A DNA stretch of 58,671 nt from an uncultured Verrucomicrobiota bacterium (GCA_913061285.1 CAJXVR010000005.1:1-58671), one strand, 5' to 3'; shown: positions 26,697 to 35,853, numbered from the stretch's first letter. Translations and numbers: made by a program. The notes: generated from the letters alone by a model not told the origin.

Positions 26697-26822
26697 ATGG
26701 CAGGCTTGATTCAACAGCAAAATGTTTCCCAGGGCAGTGGTAGAACCACAACCCAACGTGTTATTGTCGCCCGACAATCGCAAAGCATCGTCGTTGTCGG
26801 ATCCATTATTATCGTCGACTAA
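26697..26822 (+). CDS. Ile/Val-rich leader peptide upstream of citramalate synthase
   Basis: A 41-residue open frame starts at ATG 26697, with AAGG six bases upstream as a plausible Shine-Dalgarno. It ends at the TAA 26820-26822. Twelve residues are Ile or Val; the final ten before Asp are I-V-V-V-G-S-I-I-I-V (8 of 10). A perfect hairpin begins at the next base after the stop, and cimA (isoleucine precursor synthesis) starts 77 bases on. This is the layout of ribosome-mediated attenuation leaders such as those of ilvGMEDA and ilvBN. The peptide itself probably has no function beyond being translated. The call rests on composition and position, not homology. Confidence 0.75.
   Translation: MAGLIQQQNVSQGSGRTTTQRVIVARQSQSIVVVGSIIIVD
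26763..26800 (+). promoter_or_regulatory. Mutually exclusive hairpins in the leader mRNA
   Basis: ATTGTCG (26763-26769) can pair with CGACAAT (26772-26778). Alternatively CCGACAA (26771-26777) can pair with TTGTCGG (26794-26800). The two stems share 26771-26778 and cannot coexist. The second stem spans the start of the Val run of the leader peptide, so a stalled ribosome would disrupt it. How this communicates with the terminator stem was not resolved by eye. Confidence 0.5.
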
Positions 26823-26845
26823 GAAACCAGCACGTCGCTGGTTTC
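26823..26845 (+). terminator. Terminator-like hairpin of the cimA attenuator
   Basis: GAAACCAGC (26823-26831) pairs perfectly with GCTGGTTTC (26837-26845) across the five-base loop ACGTC. A pyrimidine-rich TCTTCTCC follows rather than a clean T-run, so the terminator is moderate. The stem starts on the base after the leader-peptide stop codon and precedes the cimA ATG by 54 bases. Confidence 0.65.
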
Positions 26846-26899
26846 TCTTCTCCACCGCACCGCGGCTCCTCGACGTCAAAACGCTCATTACCCGATCTC

Positions 26900-28516
26900 A
26901 TGGCTAAGCAAAACTCCAAAATCGAAATCTACGATACAACCCTCCGTGACGGAACACAGGGCGAGGGCGTGAACTTTTCGGTGGCCGACAAAATTCGGCT
27001 CGCAGAACGATTCGACCAATTTGGAATTCATTATATTGAAGGCGGATGGCCCGGCTCCAATCCAAGAGATATCGAGTTCTTTGAACTCGCCAAAAAACGG
27101 AATTGGAAAAATGCCCTGATTGCCGCCTTTGGATCAACCCGCCGCAAAGGGATCAAAGTCCACAAAGACGCCCAGGTCGAGTTGCTACTCAAGGCCGAAA
27201 CTCCCGTCGTCACCATCTTTGGGAAGACTTGGCTTCTTCATGTTCAAGAGGTTATCAAGACAACCCCAGCTGAAAACATCAAGATGATCGCGGATACCGT
27301 TCGCTACTTAAAGAAAAACGGTCGCCACGTTATCTACGATGCCGAACATGCATTCGATGGCTACAAGGACAGTCCCGATTACGCCTTGGAAACCTGGATC
27401 GCTGCTGCCGAAGCCGGGGCCGACACCATCACTCTCTGCGACACTAACGGTGGCAGTCTTCCCTCAGAGATTCAAGCCATCACCCAAGATGCCATCGCCA
27501 AGGTCGGTTGCCCAATCGGCATCCACACCCACGATGACATTGGGCTCGGAGTCGCCAATGCACTCTCAGCCATTGAAGTTGGTGCGAGCCAAGTGCAGGG
27601 GACGATCAACGGATACGGAGAACGAACAGGAAACTGCAGCCTAACGTCGGTCATACCCAACGTTGCGCTTAAAATGAAGCGACCCTGCATCTCGAAAAAG
27701 TCTATTCGCTCTCTGGTAGATCTCTCTAATTTCGTTGCCGAAATCGCCAACCTGGCACATGAGAGCCGACGTCCTTGGGTCGGAACCTCCGCGTTCGCTC
27801 ACAAAGGAGGCATGCACGTCAATGCAGTCCAGAAAGTCGCCCATAGTTTTGAGCACAGCCAACCTGAGATCGTCGGTAACCGAAGACGAATCCTCATGAG
27901 TGACCTGGCCGGCCGCAGCAACATCGTCATGAAGGCCCAAGAATTAGGCTTCAAAATCGACAATAGCACCCCGGAGCTCAAAGACATCCTTAAGGACATC
28001 AAACAATTAGAACATGAGGGATACGAATTCGAGGCCGCTGAGGCCTCCTTGTCACTACTCATACACAAACGAATCAAAAAGGTCAGCCAACCCTTTGCCC
28101 TTGAAGGCTATCACGTTTCCATGCGACGAGACGGCAGCACCAGTATCTGCCAAGCGACAACTAAGGTAAGAGTAGGGGACGAGGTGGCCCACACCGTCGC
28201 CGAAGGAGACGGCCCCGTAAACGCACTTGATGGAGCACTACGATTGGCACTCACTCAATTCTTTCCCAAGCAAATCAGACCGGTGAAACTCATCGATTAC
28301 AAAGTGCGAATCCTCGATTCATCAAGCGGCACTGCAGCGAAGACGCGAGTCTTTCTCGAATCATCCGACGGGTCGAAAAGCTGGTGTACCGTTGCTGCCC
28401 ACGACAATATCATCGAAGCGAGTCTCCAAGCACTCATAGACAGCCTCGAATACCGATTACTGCTCCAGCAACCAGCCGCTAAGAAAGCTACCAAGAAAAC
28501 GAAAGCACGGCGCTAA
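26900..28516 (+). CDS. cimA: (R)-citramalate synthase
   Basis: The enzyme condenses pyruvate and acetyl-CoA to citramalate, giving 2-oxobutyrate for isoleucine without threonine. The 538-residue protein has the DTTLRDGTQGEGVNFS start (about 12-27) and the HMGL-type barrel with metal-binding HTHDD. A linker and a C-terminal LeuA-dimer-type regulatory domain (about 390-520) follow. IEGGWPGSNPRD and length match the TIGR00977 citramalate synthase family rather than canonical 2-isopropylmalate synthase. A lysine-rich tail ends the protein. The upstream Ile/Val leader peptide and hairpin suggest control by charged tRNA-Ile/Val, consistent with the pathway. valS follows after 36 bp. Confidence 0.92.
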   Translation: MAKQNSKIEIYDTTLRDGTQGEGVNFSVADKIRLAERFDQFGIHYIEGGWPGSNPRDIEFFELAKKRNWKNALIAAFGSTRRKGIKVHKDAQVELLLKAETPVVTIFGKTWLLHVQEVIKTTPAENIKMIADTVRYLKKNGRHVIYDAEHAFDGYKDSPDYALETWIAAAEAGADTITLCDTNGGSLPSEIQAITQDAIAKVGCPIGIHTHDDIGLGVANALSAIEVGASQVQGTINGYGERTGNCSLTSVIPNVALKMKRPCISKKSIRSLVDLSNFVAEIANLAHESRRPWVGTSAFAHKGGMHVNAVQKVAHSFEHSQPEIVGNRRRILMSDLAGRSNIVMKAQELGFKIDNSTPELKDILKDIKQLEHEGYEFEAAEASLSLLIHKRIKKVSQPFALEGYHVSMRRDGSTSICQATTKVRVGDEVAHTVAEGDGPVNALDGALRLALTQFFPKQIRPVKLIDYKVRILDSSSGTAAKTRVFLESSDGSKSWCTVAAHDNIIEASLQALIDSLEYRLLLQQPAAKKATKKTKARR

Positions 28517-28552
28517 CCTCTCGACTCTACGACAACCTAAGCATAGGCACCC

Positions 28553-31210
28553 ATGTCAGATATCCCAAAAGCATACGAACCACAGAATTTTGAATCCAAG
28601 TGGTACCAACGTTGGTTAGACAACGAGAGCTTTAAGGCGGATCCGAGCTCAAGCAAGCCGGCGTTCTCAATCGTCATCCCGCCGCCCAACGTCACCGGCG
28701 TACTCCACATGGGCCATGTGCTCAACAACACCATTCAAGATATTCTCGCTCGAAAAGCTCGTATGGATGGTTGCGAAGTCCTTTGGCTTCCGGGAACCGA
28801 CCATGCCGGAATTGCTACCCAGGTCGTCGTCGAAAAACGACTAAAGAAAGAGCAGGGCCAATCCCGCCATGATCTCGGCCGTGAGAAATTCATCGAGAAA
28901 GTGTGGCAATGGAAAGAGAAGCATGGCGGCATCATCATCGACCAGTTGAAGAAGCTCGGCTGTTCTTGTGACTGGTCCAGGGAACGCTTCACGATGGATG
29001 AAGACTACTCTCGAATGGTCGCCGAAACCTTCGTTGATCTCTATAACAAAGGCCTCATCTATCGCGGCAAGCGAATGGTCAATTGGTGTCCCGTATCACG
29101 AACAGCTCTGTCAGATGAAGAGGTCATCATGAAAGAGCAGCGGGGTTATCTCTACTACTTTAAAGTCGAAATCATCGAAGAACCTGGCACCTTCTTAACA
29201 ATCGCAACAACGCGCCCGGAAACGATCCCGGGCGACTCAGGGATCGCTGTTAATCCCAAGGACCCACGCTACGCAAAATACATCGGCAAGCATGTCCTCC
29301 GCCCGCTGCCAAGAGAACTTCCAGAAGACCAGAAACACATCCCTATCGTCGCGGACGAACACGTGGATTTTGAATTTGGAACCGGCGTGCTCAAAGTCAC
29401 GCCAGCCCACGACAAAGCCGACTTCGAGATCGGCGAACGTCATTCTCTTGAAGTGATTGAGGTGATTGAAGCGGATGGGACCATGTCTGATGCCGCAGGC
29501 GCTGATCTCAAAAGATTGGAACGCTTCAAAGCACGCAAGGAAGCCTCCAAACTTCTCGAAGAACTAGGCCTGCTTGTTAAAGAAGAACCTTACACCAATA
29601 ACGTCGGGTTCAGCGAACGGGCTGATGTTCCCATCGAGCCCCGTCTTTCCGAACAATGGTTTTTGAAGTATCCCAGTGCCGAGGCGGCCAAGTCGATCGT
29701 CGATTCCGGAGAGCTTCAGTTCTATCCCGACCGTTGGACGAAGGTTTATGATCACTGGATGGACAACCTTCAGGACTGGTGTATTAGTCGCCAACTCTGG
29801 TGGGGACATCAGATTCCCGTCTGGTATCGCGGCGACGAGGTCAAATGCCAAGTCGACTCACCCGGATCAGACTGGACCCAAGATCCAGACGTTCTCGATA
29901 CGTGGTGCTCATCCTGGCTGTGGCCTTTTGCCACTATGGACGAAGCAACGTTCAACAAGTTCTATCCAACGAACGTCCTAGTGACAGCTCCAGAGATCCT
30001 ATTCTTCTGGGTCGCTCGAATGATTATGGCAGGCTTGGAGTACAAGCAAGTCAAGCCATTCGAAACCGTCGTTCTCCACGGTATTGTTCGAGATGGTAAA
30101 GGTCGCAAGATGTCAAAAAGTCTCGGCAATTCTCCAGACCCACTCGATCTCATTTCGCAGTATGGTGCGGATGCCCTACGCTTTGGGATCATGAGATCGA
30201 CCCCTCGTGGACAAGACACGCTCTTTGACGAGCAGAACGTGGAGCTCGGGCGCAATTTCTGCAACAAACTTTGGAACGCTTGCCGCTTTCGACAAATGCA
30301 CGGTGGCGAGACAGAAGGGGAGCTCAACGATAGTCTCCTCACCTCAGACGACAAATGGATTCTCCTCAAGCTTGGTCAAGCGATTGATGAGATTGACGCC
30401 TCGATCAAAGAACACAAACTCAACGAAGCAACCAATGTGCTTTACCGCTTCTTTTGGAGCGAGTACTGCGATTGGTACGTTGAAGCATCCAAAGCCATTC
30501 TTTACGGAGAAGACGAACAGCAAAAGGCGAACGCTCTCGCCGTCATCGATTTCATTCTGAGCAACGTGCTTCGATTGCTTCATCCGTTCCTGCCATTTAT
30601 CACTGAAGAACTGTGGCAAGGGATGGGCTATGCCAACGAACTCCCTAAAGAGCAGGGGGGCTTTACTATCATGAACGCCCGCTGGCCTAAGGCCTTTGAT
30701 CAGGATTTCCGCGATTGCTACAGCCTCGATGACTGTTATCTCGAATTCGTGGACGCAAAGTACGCCTTGATACGAGAAGGAAGAAACCTCCGCGCCGAGG
30801 CCGGGATCGCATCAAACAAGCGGGTTCGCTTTGTCATGAAAAATTCTCGAGAAATCATGGAGCATGATGCAAGCGTACTCCGTGGCCTTCTCAATGCCGA
30901 GCCCCTCGACATTGACCCTGAGTTCGAAGCACCGCAGGGCACACCCAATGTCCACTCAGAACTCGGCGATCTTTATCTACCGCTTGAAGGACTCATTGAT
31001 TTTGAAGCCGAGGTGATTCGACTGACAAAAGAGGTCGAGAAAATTGAGAAAGAGATCGAAAAGGCTAACGCCAAACTCAACAATCCAAACTTCGCCTCAA
31101 AAGCCCCTCCCGAAGTGGTTGAGGAGCATAGAAAGCGATTGACCGAGTGGGCAGATAAGCTCAGCCACAACCAAAAGAATCTGGCTGCAGCCAAGGCAGC
31201 CCTGAGCTAG
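28553..31210 (+). CDS. valS: Valyl-tRNA synthetase
   Basis: ValS charges tRNA-Val. This class I synthetase of 885 residues carries the HIGH signature as HMGH at residues 52-55 (PPNVTGVLHMGH) and KMSKS at 519-523. The CP1 editing domain lies between them (TTRPETIPGDSG, about 220-231). The C-terminal coiled coil (about 815-880, EVEKIEKEIEKANAKL) is the usual tRNA-core-binding arm. Being just behind cimA and the Ile/Val leader, it may share their attenuation control. Confidence 0.97.
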   Translation: MSDIPKAYEPQNFESKWYQRWLDNESFKADPSSSKPAFSIVIPPPNVTGVLHMGHVLNNTIQDILARKARMDGCEVLWLPGTDHAGIATQVVVEKRLKKEQGQSRHDLGREKFIEKVWQWKEKHGGIIIDQLKKLGCSCDWSRERFTMDEDYSRMVAETFVDLYNKGLIYRGKRMVNWCPVSRTALSDEEVIMKEQRGYLYYFKVEIIEEPGTFLTIATTRPETIPGDSGIAVNPKDPRYAKYIGKHVLRPLPRELPEDQKHIPIVADEHVDFEFGTGVLKVTPAHDKADFEIGERHSLEVIEVIEADGTMSDAAGADLKRLERFKARKEASKLLEELGLLVKEEPYTNNVGFSERADVPIEPRLSEQWFLKYPSAEAAKSIVDSGELQFYPDRWTKVYDHWMDNLQDWCISRQLWWGHQIPVWYRGDEVKCQVDSPGSDWTQDPDVLDTWCSSWLWPFATMDEATFNKFYPTNVLVTAPEILFFWVARMIMAGLEYKQVKPFETVVLHGIVRDGKGRKMSKSLGNSPDPLDLISQYGADALRFGIMRSTPRGQDTLFDEQNVELGRNFCNKLWNACRFRQMHGGETEGELNDSLLTSDDKWILLKLGQAIDEIDASIKEHKLNEATNVLYRFFWSEYCDWYVEASKAILYGEDEQQKANALAVIDFILSNVLRLLHPFLPFITEELWQGMGYANELPKEQGGFTIMNARWPKAFDQDFRDCYSLDDCYLEFVDAKYALIREGRNLRAEAGIASNKRVRFVMKNSREIMEHDASVLRGLLNAEPLDIDPEFEAPQGTPNVHSELGDLYLPLEGLIDFEAEVIRLTKEVEKIEKEIEKANAKLNNPNFASKAPPEVVEEHRKRLTEWADKLSHNQKNLAAAKAALS

Positions 31211-31221
31211 CCTCATCTTGA

Positions 31222-32655
31222 ATGACGTCACAGATTAGAATGAACACCCCTTCACTCGACACCTCGCAAAAAGCCTTTCAACTCAACCTCGACAACGCCG
31301 TCTACGGAACGCTTGCCGAGATCGGTGCAGGTCAAGAGGTCGCCCGATGGTTCTTTAGAGTCGGGGGCGCATCAGGGAGCATTGCAAAAACGATATCAGC
31401 CTATGATATGCAGTTCAGCGATGCCATCTATGGAAGTGCTAAACGCTACGTCAGTCGGGAACGATTGACGACAATGCTTGACCGGGAGTTCAATCTTCTA
31501 ATCGAACGTCTCAACGAAAAACGGGGCGCCGAGTCTCGTTTCTTCGCCTTTGCCAATACCGTCGCTGCAAAAAGCTTCCAGCGGGTTACCGATGCTCATG
31601 GTTGGATGGGTGTCCGCTTCCAGCATGAAACCAATGCAGCGCCCTCACAGGTCATTATCCACACACGCCTTCTCGACGACGAGAACCTACAACAACAGGA
31701 CGCTCTTGGTATTGTTGGCGTCAATCTCATCTATGGGGCAACCGTTCTCTTCAATGATCCTGATTCATTGATCCGCTCGCTCGTCGACGGGCTCACAGAC
31801 AAACGAATTGAGATCGATATGATCAAGTTGTCGGGGCCGGCATTCGAAGGAATCGACAATCGTCTCATGGCGCTGAAGTTAGTCGAGTTCGGCATCACCC
31901 ATGCCGCCATGTTCACGGCCAACGGTGAAGTCGTCCAGCCCGCCGAGGTTCTCTACAAGCGCCCCGTTTTAGTAGAACGAGGTTCCTTTAGGCCTCCTTC
32001 GAATGTTCATCTCGACATGCTTCAGTGCGCACAGGCTCATTTTGTCCAGGAGCCTCAGAACGAAGGGACTGAACCTCTGGTTCTCTTTGAAATGAACATG
32101 AAGCAACTTGTCGGAGAGGTTGGTGTCGACTCACGGGATTTCTTGGATCGCGCTGATATCTTGGCCAGCTTCGGGCATCCAGTCTTGATTTCCAATTACT
32201 ACCGATTCTATCGCTTGGCCAGTTATCTCTTTCAGTATACTTCTGAAATGGTAGGGCTTGTAATGGGCATCCCGAGTCTCCAAGAGCTTTTCGAGGAGAA
32301 ATATTATACGGATCTTTCTGGAGGCATACTCGAGTCCTTCGGCCGCATGTTCAAGAACGACCTGAAGGTCTACGTTTATCCCACGCGCCATGAAAAGACC
32401 GGAGCCACCATTACCGCAGAGAATCTTCACGTCGCTCCAAATCTCCGCCATTTATTTCGACACCTCGCAGAGAATCGTCGCATCGAGTCACTCAGAGGAT
32501 ACAACACCGAGTGCCTTGCCATGGATCATCGCACCATCACCGAAGGAATTCTCAAGGACGATGGGAAATGGGAAGCCTGTGTTCCTCCTGACATCGTCGA
32601 ACAGATCAAGACCCGCCGGGCCTTCGGTTTCGGATCGAACGCTGCATCGGATTGA
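31222..32655 (+). CDS. Conserved hypothetical protein (large cytoplasmic, function unknown)
   Basis: I do not recognise a characterised function. The 477-residue product has no signal peptide or membrane segment. Early conserved-looking blocks include YGTLAEIGAGQEVARWFFRVGGASG (about 30-54), SAYDMQFSDAIYG and KRYVSRERLTTMLDREF. A middle part reads GWMGVRFQHE and LGIVGVNLIYGA. I recall similar proteins in several phyla carrying unreliable annotations such as TonB-dependent receptor or nicotinate-nucleotide adenylyltransferase; nothing in this sequence supports either. It starts 11 bp after valS, so it is probably cotranscribed, and it deserves structure prediction. A second start at 31240 is possible. 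Confidence 0.85.
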   Translation: MTSQIRMNTPSLDTSQKAFQLNLDNAVYGTLAEIGAGQEVARWFFRVGGASGSIAKTISAYDMQFSDAIYGSAKRYVSRERLTTMLDREFNLLIERLNEKRGAESRFFAFANTVAAKSFQRVTDAHGWMGVRFQHETNAAPSQVIIHTRLLDDENLQQQDALGIVGVNLIYGATVLFNDPDSLIRSLVDGLTDKRIEIDMIKLSGPAFEGIDNRLMALKLVEFGITHAAMFTANGEVVQPAEVLYKRPVLVERGSFRPPSNVHLDMLQCAQAHFVQEPQNEGTEPLVLFEMNMKQLVGEVGVDSRDFLDRADILASFGHPVLISNYYRFYRLASYLFQYTSEMVGLVMGIPSLQELFEEKYYTDLSGGILESFGRMFKNDLKVYVYPTRHEKTGATITAENLHVAPNLRHLFRHLAENRRIESLRGYNTECLAMDHRTITEGILKDDGKWEACVPPDIVEQIKTRRAFGFGSNAASD

Positions 32656-32706
32656 ACACAGATCCCAAAGCCATAGCTCGAATCTTGCTTCATCCCACAG
32701 CTCTCA

Positions 32707-33663
32707 ATGATACCTGAGCCAGTCTCGATGATCTGGTATATCTTGAGAGACGTCTGCCTTCCGATTCTTCTTGTGATCGGCTTCGGATGGTTCTTTGACC
32801 GGCGTTATAAGATCGATCTTGAGTCTCTTGTTAAGCTCAATCTCTACCTCTTCGTACCGGCCTTCATCTTCGTCCGCGTCACTCAATCCGAGGTGGCAAC
32901 GAGATTGGGCCTCTCCATCGTAGGTTTTACCGTCACAATGATCCTATCAATGGGGCTACTAAGTCTCATCATTGCCCAGTTCCGCGGCTATCCTCCAGAG
33001 CACAAGAAAACGCTTCTTCTGAGCAGCATGTTCTACAACTGTGGCAACTATGGAATTCCACTCACAGCACTCGCCTTTCCTTCCGTAGGTCCGGGCGTCC
33101 AAGTCTTCTGTCTGATGACCATGAACATCGCCACCTTTTCACTTGGATTGATGCTAGCAAGCGCCAAACCCTGTCCTCAGAACCGATCGATACGACTCAA
33201 CCTCAATCCTGTTTTTAAACAACCGTCCCTCTATGCCATCTTCACCGCGATCCTGCTTAAGACCACCTCGGTACCGGTTCAGGATTTTATCTTTATCTGG
33301 AAGCCCGCTGAGTTTCTCGCGGACGCATTGGTCGGATTAGCCCTTGTGACCCTTGGCGTTCAACTCTCGAAAACAAAACGAACGACGTTCCGAGGCCCCT
33401 TGGTTTGGGCCTTAACCATTCGACTCCTCGCTGGGCCCGCTTGCGCACTAGGCCTCACCGCCCTATTCGGATTCGAACCCGCCATTGCAGCGGTTCTCAT
33501 TCTAGGGGCTGCCGCTCCTACGGCCGTCAATACAGCCTTGCTCGCCCATGAGTTTGAGGCCGATAGTCAAACTGCCGCAGCAGTCGTCTTCTATTCGACC
33601 CTTCTTAGTTTTATTCCCGTCGCATTGATTCTGCTCTGGATCCGACTTTCCTGGACCCTTTAG
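32707..33663 (+). CDS. AEC-family (auxin efflux carrier / malate permease type) transporter
   Basis: This 318-residue polytopic protein has about ten hydrophobic segments in the two-bundle AEC arrangement. NCGNYGIPLTALAF (about 111-124) is the conserved NxGNxGxPL-type segment of the first half. The GAAAPTAVNTALLAHEF stretch (about 264-280) matches the second-half signature. Bacterial members export or import organic acids such as malate or malonate; the substrate here is unknown. It lies 50 bp after the conserved unknown and converges on the sulfatase-like gene. Confidence 0.88.
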   Translation: MIPEPVSMIWYILRDVCLPILLVIGFGWFFDRRYKIDLESLVKLNLYLFVPAFIFVRVTQSEVATRLGLSIVGFTVTMILSMGLLSLIIAQFRGYPPEHKKTLLLSSMFYNCGNYGIPLTALAFPSVGPGVQVFCLMTMNIATFSLGLMLASAKPCPQNRSIRLNLNPVFKQPSLYAIFTAILLKTTSVPVQDFIFIWKPAEFLADALVGLALVTLGVQLSKTKRTTFRGPLVWALTIRLLAGPACALGLTALFGFEPAIAAVLILGAAAPTAVNTALLAHEFEADSQTAAAVVFYSTLLSFIPVALILLWIRLSWTL

Positions 33664-33681
33664 CCAAGACAGCAACTCTCT

Positions 33682-35028
33682 CTACCGCTCTGCCTTAGCA
33701 TCCACTGGGCTTGGCCATGCCACCGAGGGAACCCGTGCTTCTTGCATAAAGCGTTCCATCCGACGGGTCGTGCGTCGATTCCGCTTCGCCGTATCCTTCG
33801 TCTCTCTAGGATCTCGACCCAGGTGATAGAGCTCAGTGGGGCGATCCGGCCCCGGCCTGACGGCTTTCCAATTCCCACTGCGAACCGCCTGCATGAACCC
33901 ACCTGGACCGTGGCTTTCCCAATAGAGATACGGATGCTTCGATTGCCGACTCCGAAACAGGGTCGGCGTGAGCGATTCGCCATCGACTTGCCCCATTTCA
34001 GCGATGCCCATCAAGTGAGCAATCGTCGGAAAAAGATCCCAAGCCGCACAGATATGATCCGACGTGCGTCCTGCTTCAATCTTACCAGGCCAACGGATCA
34101 AAAGAGGCACCCGAATCCCTCCCTCGTAGAGCGATCCCTTTTGGCCTCGATGCCCACCTGTGGAGTTGAAGAATCTCGGATCAATGCCCTCGTCTGCATG
34201 GGGCCCTCCAGAACTGGTAAAGAGAACAATCGTCCGTTCATCAAGCCCCTGTTTTTCAAGAGTATCCAGAACTCGGCCAATATCACGATCCAAGCGATAG
34301 ATCATTGCAGCGAGTGTCTTCTGAGGCCCAGGCCAATCCTTCGTCTTAAAAGGTTTATCTGTCGGAGATTGCAAGGGAGCAGCTGGAAGGGAGCAGCTCA
34401 AATAGAGGAAGAAGGGTTTTCGGCGATTCAAAGTGATGAAGTTCGTTGCCGCCTTGGTGAAAAGATAGGGGGCATAGTCTTCCCTACCATCGTCCAAATT
34501 CGTTTCCCAAAACAGGTTCGTCTGGTTCCGCCACAGAGTCGTCGGAAAATGATTCGTAGCAGATGCCTCCGTAAGATAGCCGAACCATTCATCAAATCCC
34601 TGAACAGTCGGGATGCCTTCCGAACCAGGACCACCCAAACCCCACTTCCCAATCGCGGCGGTGGCGTACCCAGCCTTCTTTGCCAGTTCCCCTAAAGTGG
34701 TGTCTGACAATGCCAGAGAATAGTCCCCTTCGCCGCGAATCCGCGCCTGCCCGGTATGCCGCCCGGTCATCATACTACCACGAGTGACCACTCCCAGACT
34801 GCTTCCCGCATAATAGTTCGTGAAGCGTAGCCCTTCGCCAGCGAACCGATCAAGGCGCGGCGTCTCAAAGCGCGCTTGGCCATTGACACCAAGATCCCCA
34901 AACCCCATCTGTTCCGCAACAATAAGAATCACGTTCGGCGTCGCAATTCTCGCTCGGGAAGCCGCCGAGAGATCACTACCCATACCCAGCGCACCGACGA
35001 ACATGAGGAGCCAAAAACGAGGTTTCAT
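33682..35028 (-). CDS. Secreted sulfatase-fold protein lacking catalytic residues (probable pseudoenzyme)
   Basis: The protein follows the sulfatase fold from end to end (about 448 residues). The start at 35028 gives signal peptide MKPRFWLLMFVGALGMGSDLSA; a TTG at 35091 is open but less likely. The formylglycine motif CSPSR is G79-V-V-T-R83, so the Cys/Ser nucleophile is Gly. The first metal pair ADD is A-E39-Q40. The distal metal pair in FTSDNGPH is S273-G274. GKWHLG reads GKWGLG (His to Gly130), and PHxPL reads P-A-A-P-L. Structural residues (TGRH, GYATAAIGKW, YEGGIRVPLLIRWPGK) remain intact. It is a full-length, selectively disarmed homologue, possibly glycan-binding or structural. Confidence 0.88.
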   Translation of the reverse strand: MKPRFWLLMFVGALGMGSDLSAASRARIATPNVILIVAEQMGFGDLGVNGQARFETPRLDRFAGEGLRFTNYYAGSSLGVVTRGSMMTGRHTGQARIRGEGDYSLALSDTTLGELAKKAGYATAAIGKWGLGGPGSEGIPTVQGFDEWFGYLTEASATNHFPTTLWRNQTNLFWETNLDDGREDYAPYLFTKAATNFITLNRRKPFFLYLSCSLPAAPLQSPTDKPFKTKDWPGPQKTLAAMIYRLDRDIGRVLDTLEKQGLDERTIVLFTSSGGPHADEGIDPRFFNSTGGHRGQKGSLYEGGIRVPLLIRWPGKIEAGRTSDHICAAWDLFPTIAHLMGIAEMGQVDGESLTPTLFRSRQSKHPYLYWESHGPGGFMQAVRSGNWKAVRPGPDRPTELYHLGRDPRETKDTAKRNRRTTRRMERFMQEARVPSVAWPSPVDAKAER

Positions 35029-35115
35029 CGCCTCGGTCAACAGCAGGTTTCCAACCAGGTTTTCCGTTCTATTTAAATTCACTGCAATCAAATCATCTCA
35101 AACCAAATTCTTCGC

Positions 35116-35682
35116 TCAATGGAGCGCCGGCCACGGATTAGGCGCACCCATCAGCTCTGCGTCGAGGTCCAAATAGTAGTCAAGCCGCCGGTCCGTCTCT
35201 CGTTCGTCAATTTGCCGAGCCATGAGCAGATAGGCAGCATAGTGATTTCCTTCCGACTCCACCAACCCTCCGTAGAAAGAGGCCAACTCCGGATCGGTCG
35301 CCCGAAAACCATCCGCTAGAATCTGAAATTTTTCACAGCTCCGACCTTCAATGAGGCAGCAGCACAACAAATGATCAATCACTTGCACACCCTGGCCACT
35401 CCGCATCGATCGCATCAGCCCTTTAATCCACGGGCTCGGTAGTGCGGGCCCAAAAGGAATCTCCCGCCGTCGCAGTATTTGCAAGACCAATTGAAAATGC
35501 TCCAATTCCTCGATAGCGATCGCGTTGAGTTCTTCGACTCGATCATAGAGCTCGGGATATCTTTCTAAGGTCAGGGCCGTCGTCGCGGCCCGCTTTTCAA
35601 GATGAGCATGGTCCACCAAGGCTGAGCCTATATTCGACTCAATCTTAGAAAACCATTCAGGAGCGACTTTCGCCCGCAACAT
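35116..35682 (-). CDS. miaE: tRNA-(ms2io6A)-hydroxylase-like diiron protein
   Basis: MiaE hydroxylates the isopentenyl group of ms2i6A37 in tRNA. The protein of 188 residues is an all-helical ferritin-like diiron enzyme. Iron ligands are suggested by DHAHLEKRAA (E-x-x-...), EELEHFQLVL (ExxH, about 68-77), a later E-x-x-x-C segment (EGRSCEKFQIL) and ESEGNHYAAY (ExxxH). The ATG at 35682 is preferred because AAAGGG lies six to nine bases upstream. An ATG at 35688 and a TTG at 35697 overlap that ribosome-binding site. Its neighbours do not form an obvious operon with it. Confidence 0.88.
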   Translation of the reverse strand: MLRAKVAPEWFSKIESNIGSALVDHAHLEKRAATTALTLERYPELYDRVEELNAIAIEELEHFQLVLQILRRREIPFGPALPSPWIKGLMRSMRSGQGVQVIDHLLCCCLIEGRSCEKFQILADGFRATDPELASFYGGLVESEGNHYAAYLLMARQIDERETDRRLDYYLDLDAELMGAPNPWPALH

Positions 35683-35853
35683 CAACATCCCTTTCAATTA
35701 CCTGCCAGAAAAAAACACGCAAGGGAAACCTCAGCTGAAACAACGTTTCCTAGATCTAATCCAAGGCCTGAACGACACTGCTCAAGACGAACTCGGTCGT
35801 GAAACGGATCGATGGGTTGCAGGAAGCCTCAATTCGGAGTATGGCTAAGCATC

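Noticed and set aside
33742..34695. Long plus-strand open frame (317 codons) opposite the sulfatase-like gene
   Set aside because: It is entirely antisense to a protein with clear family features, and its product is Arg/Ser/Pro-rich with no recognisable motif.
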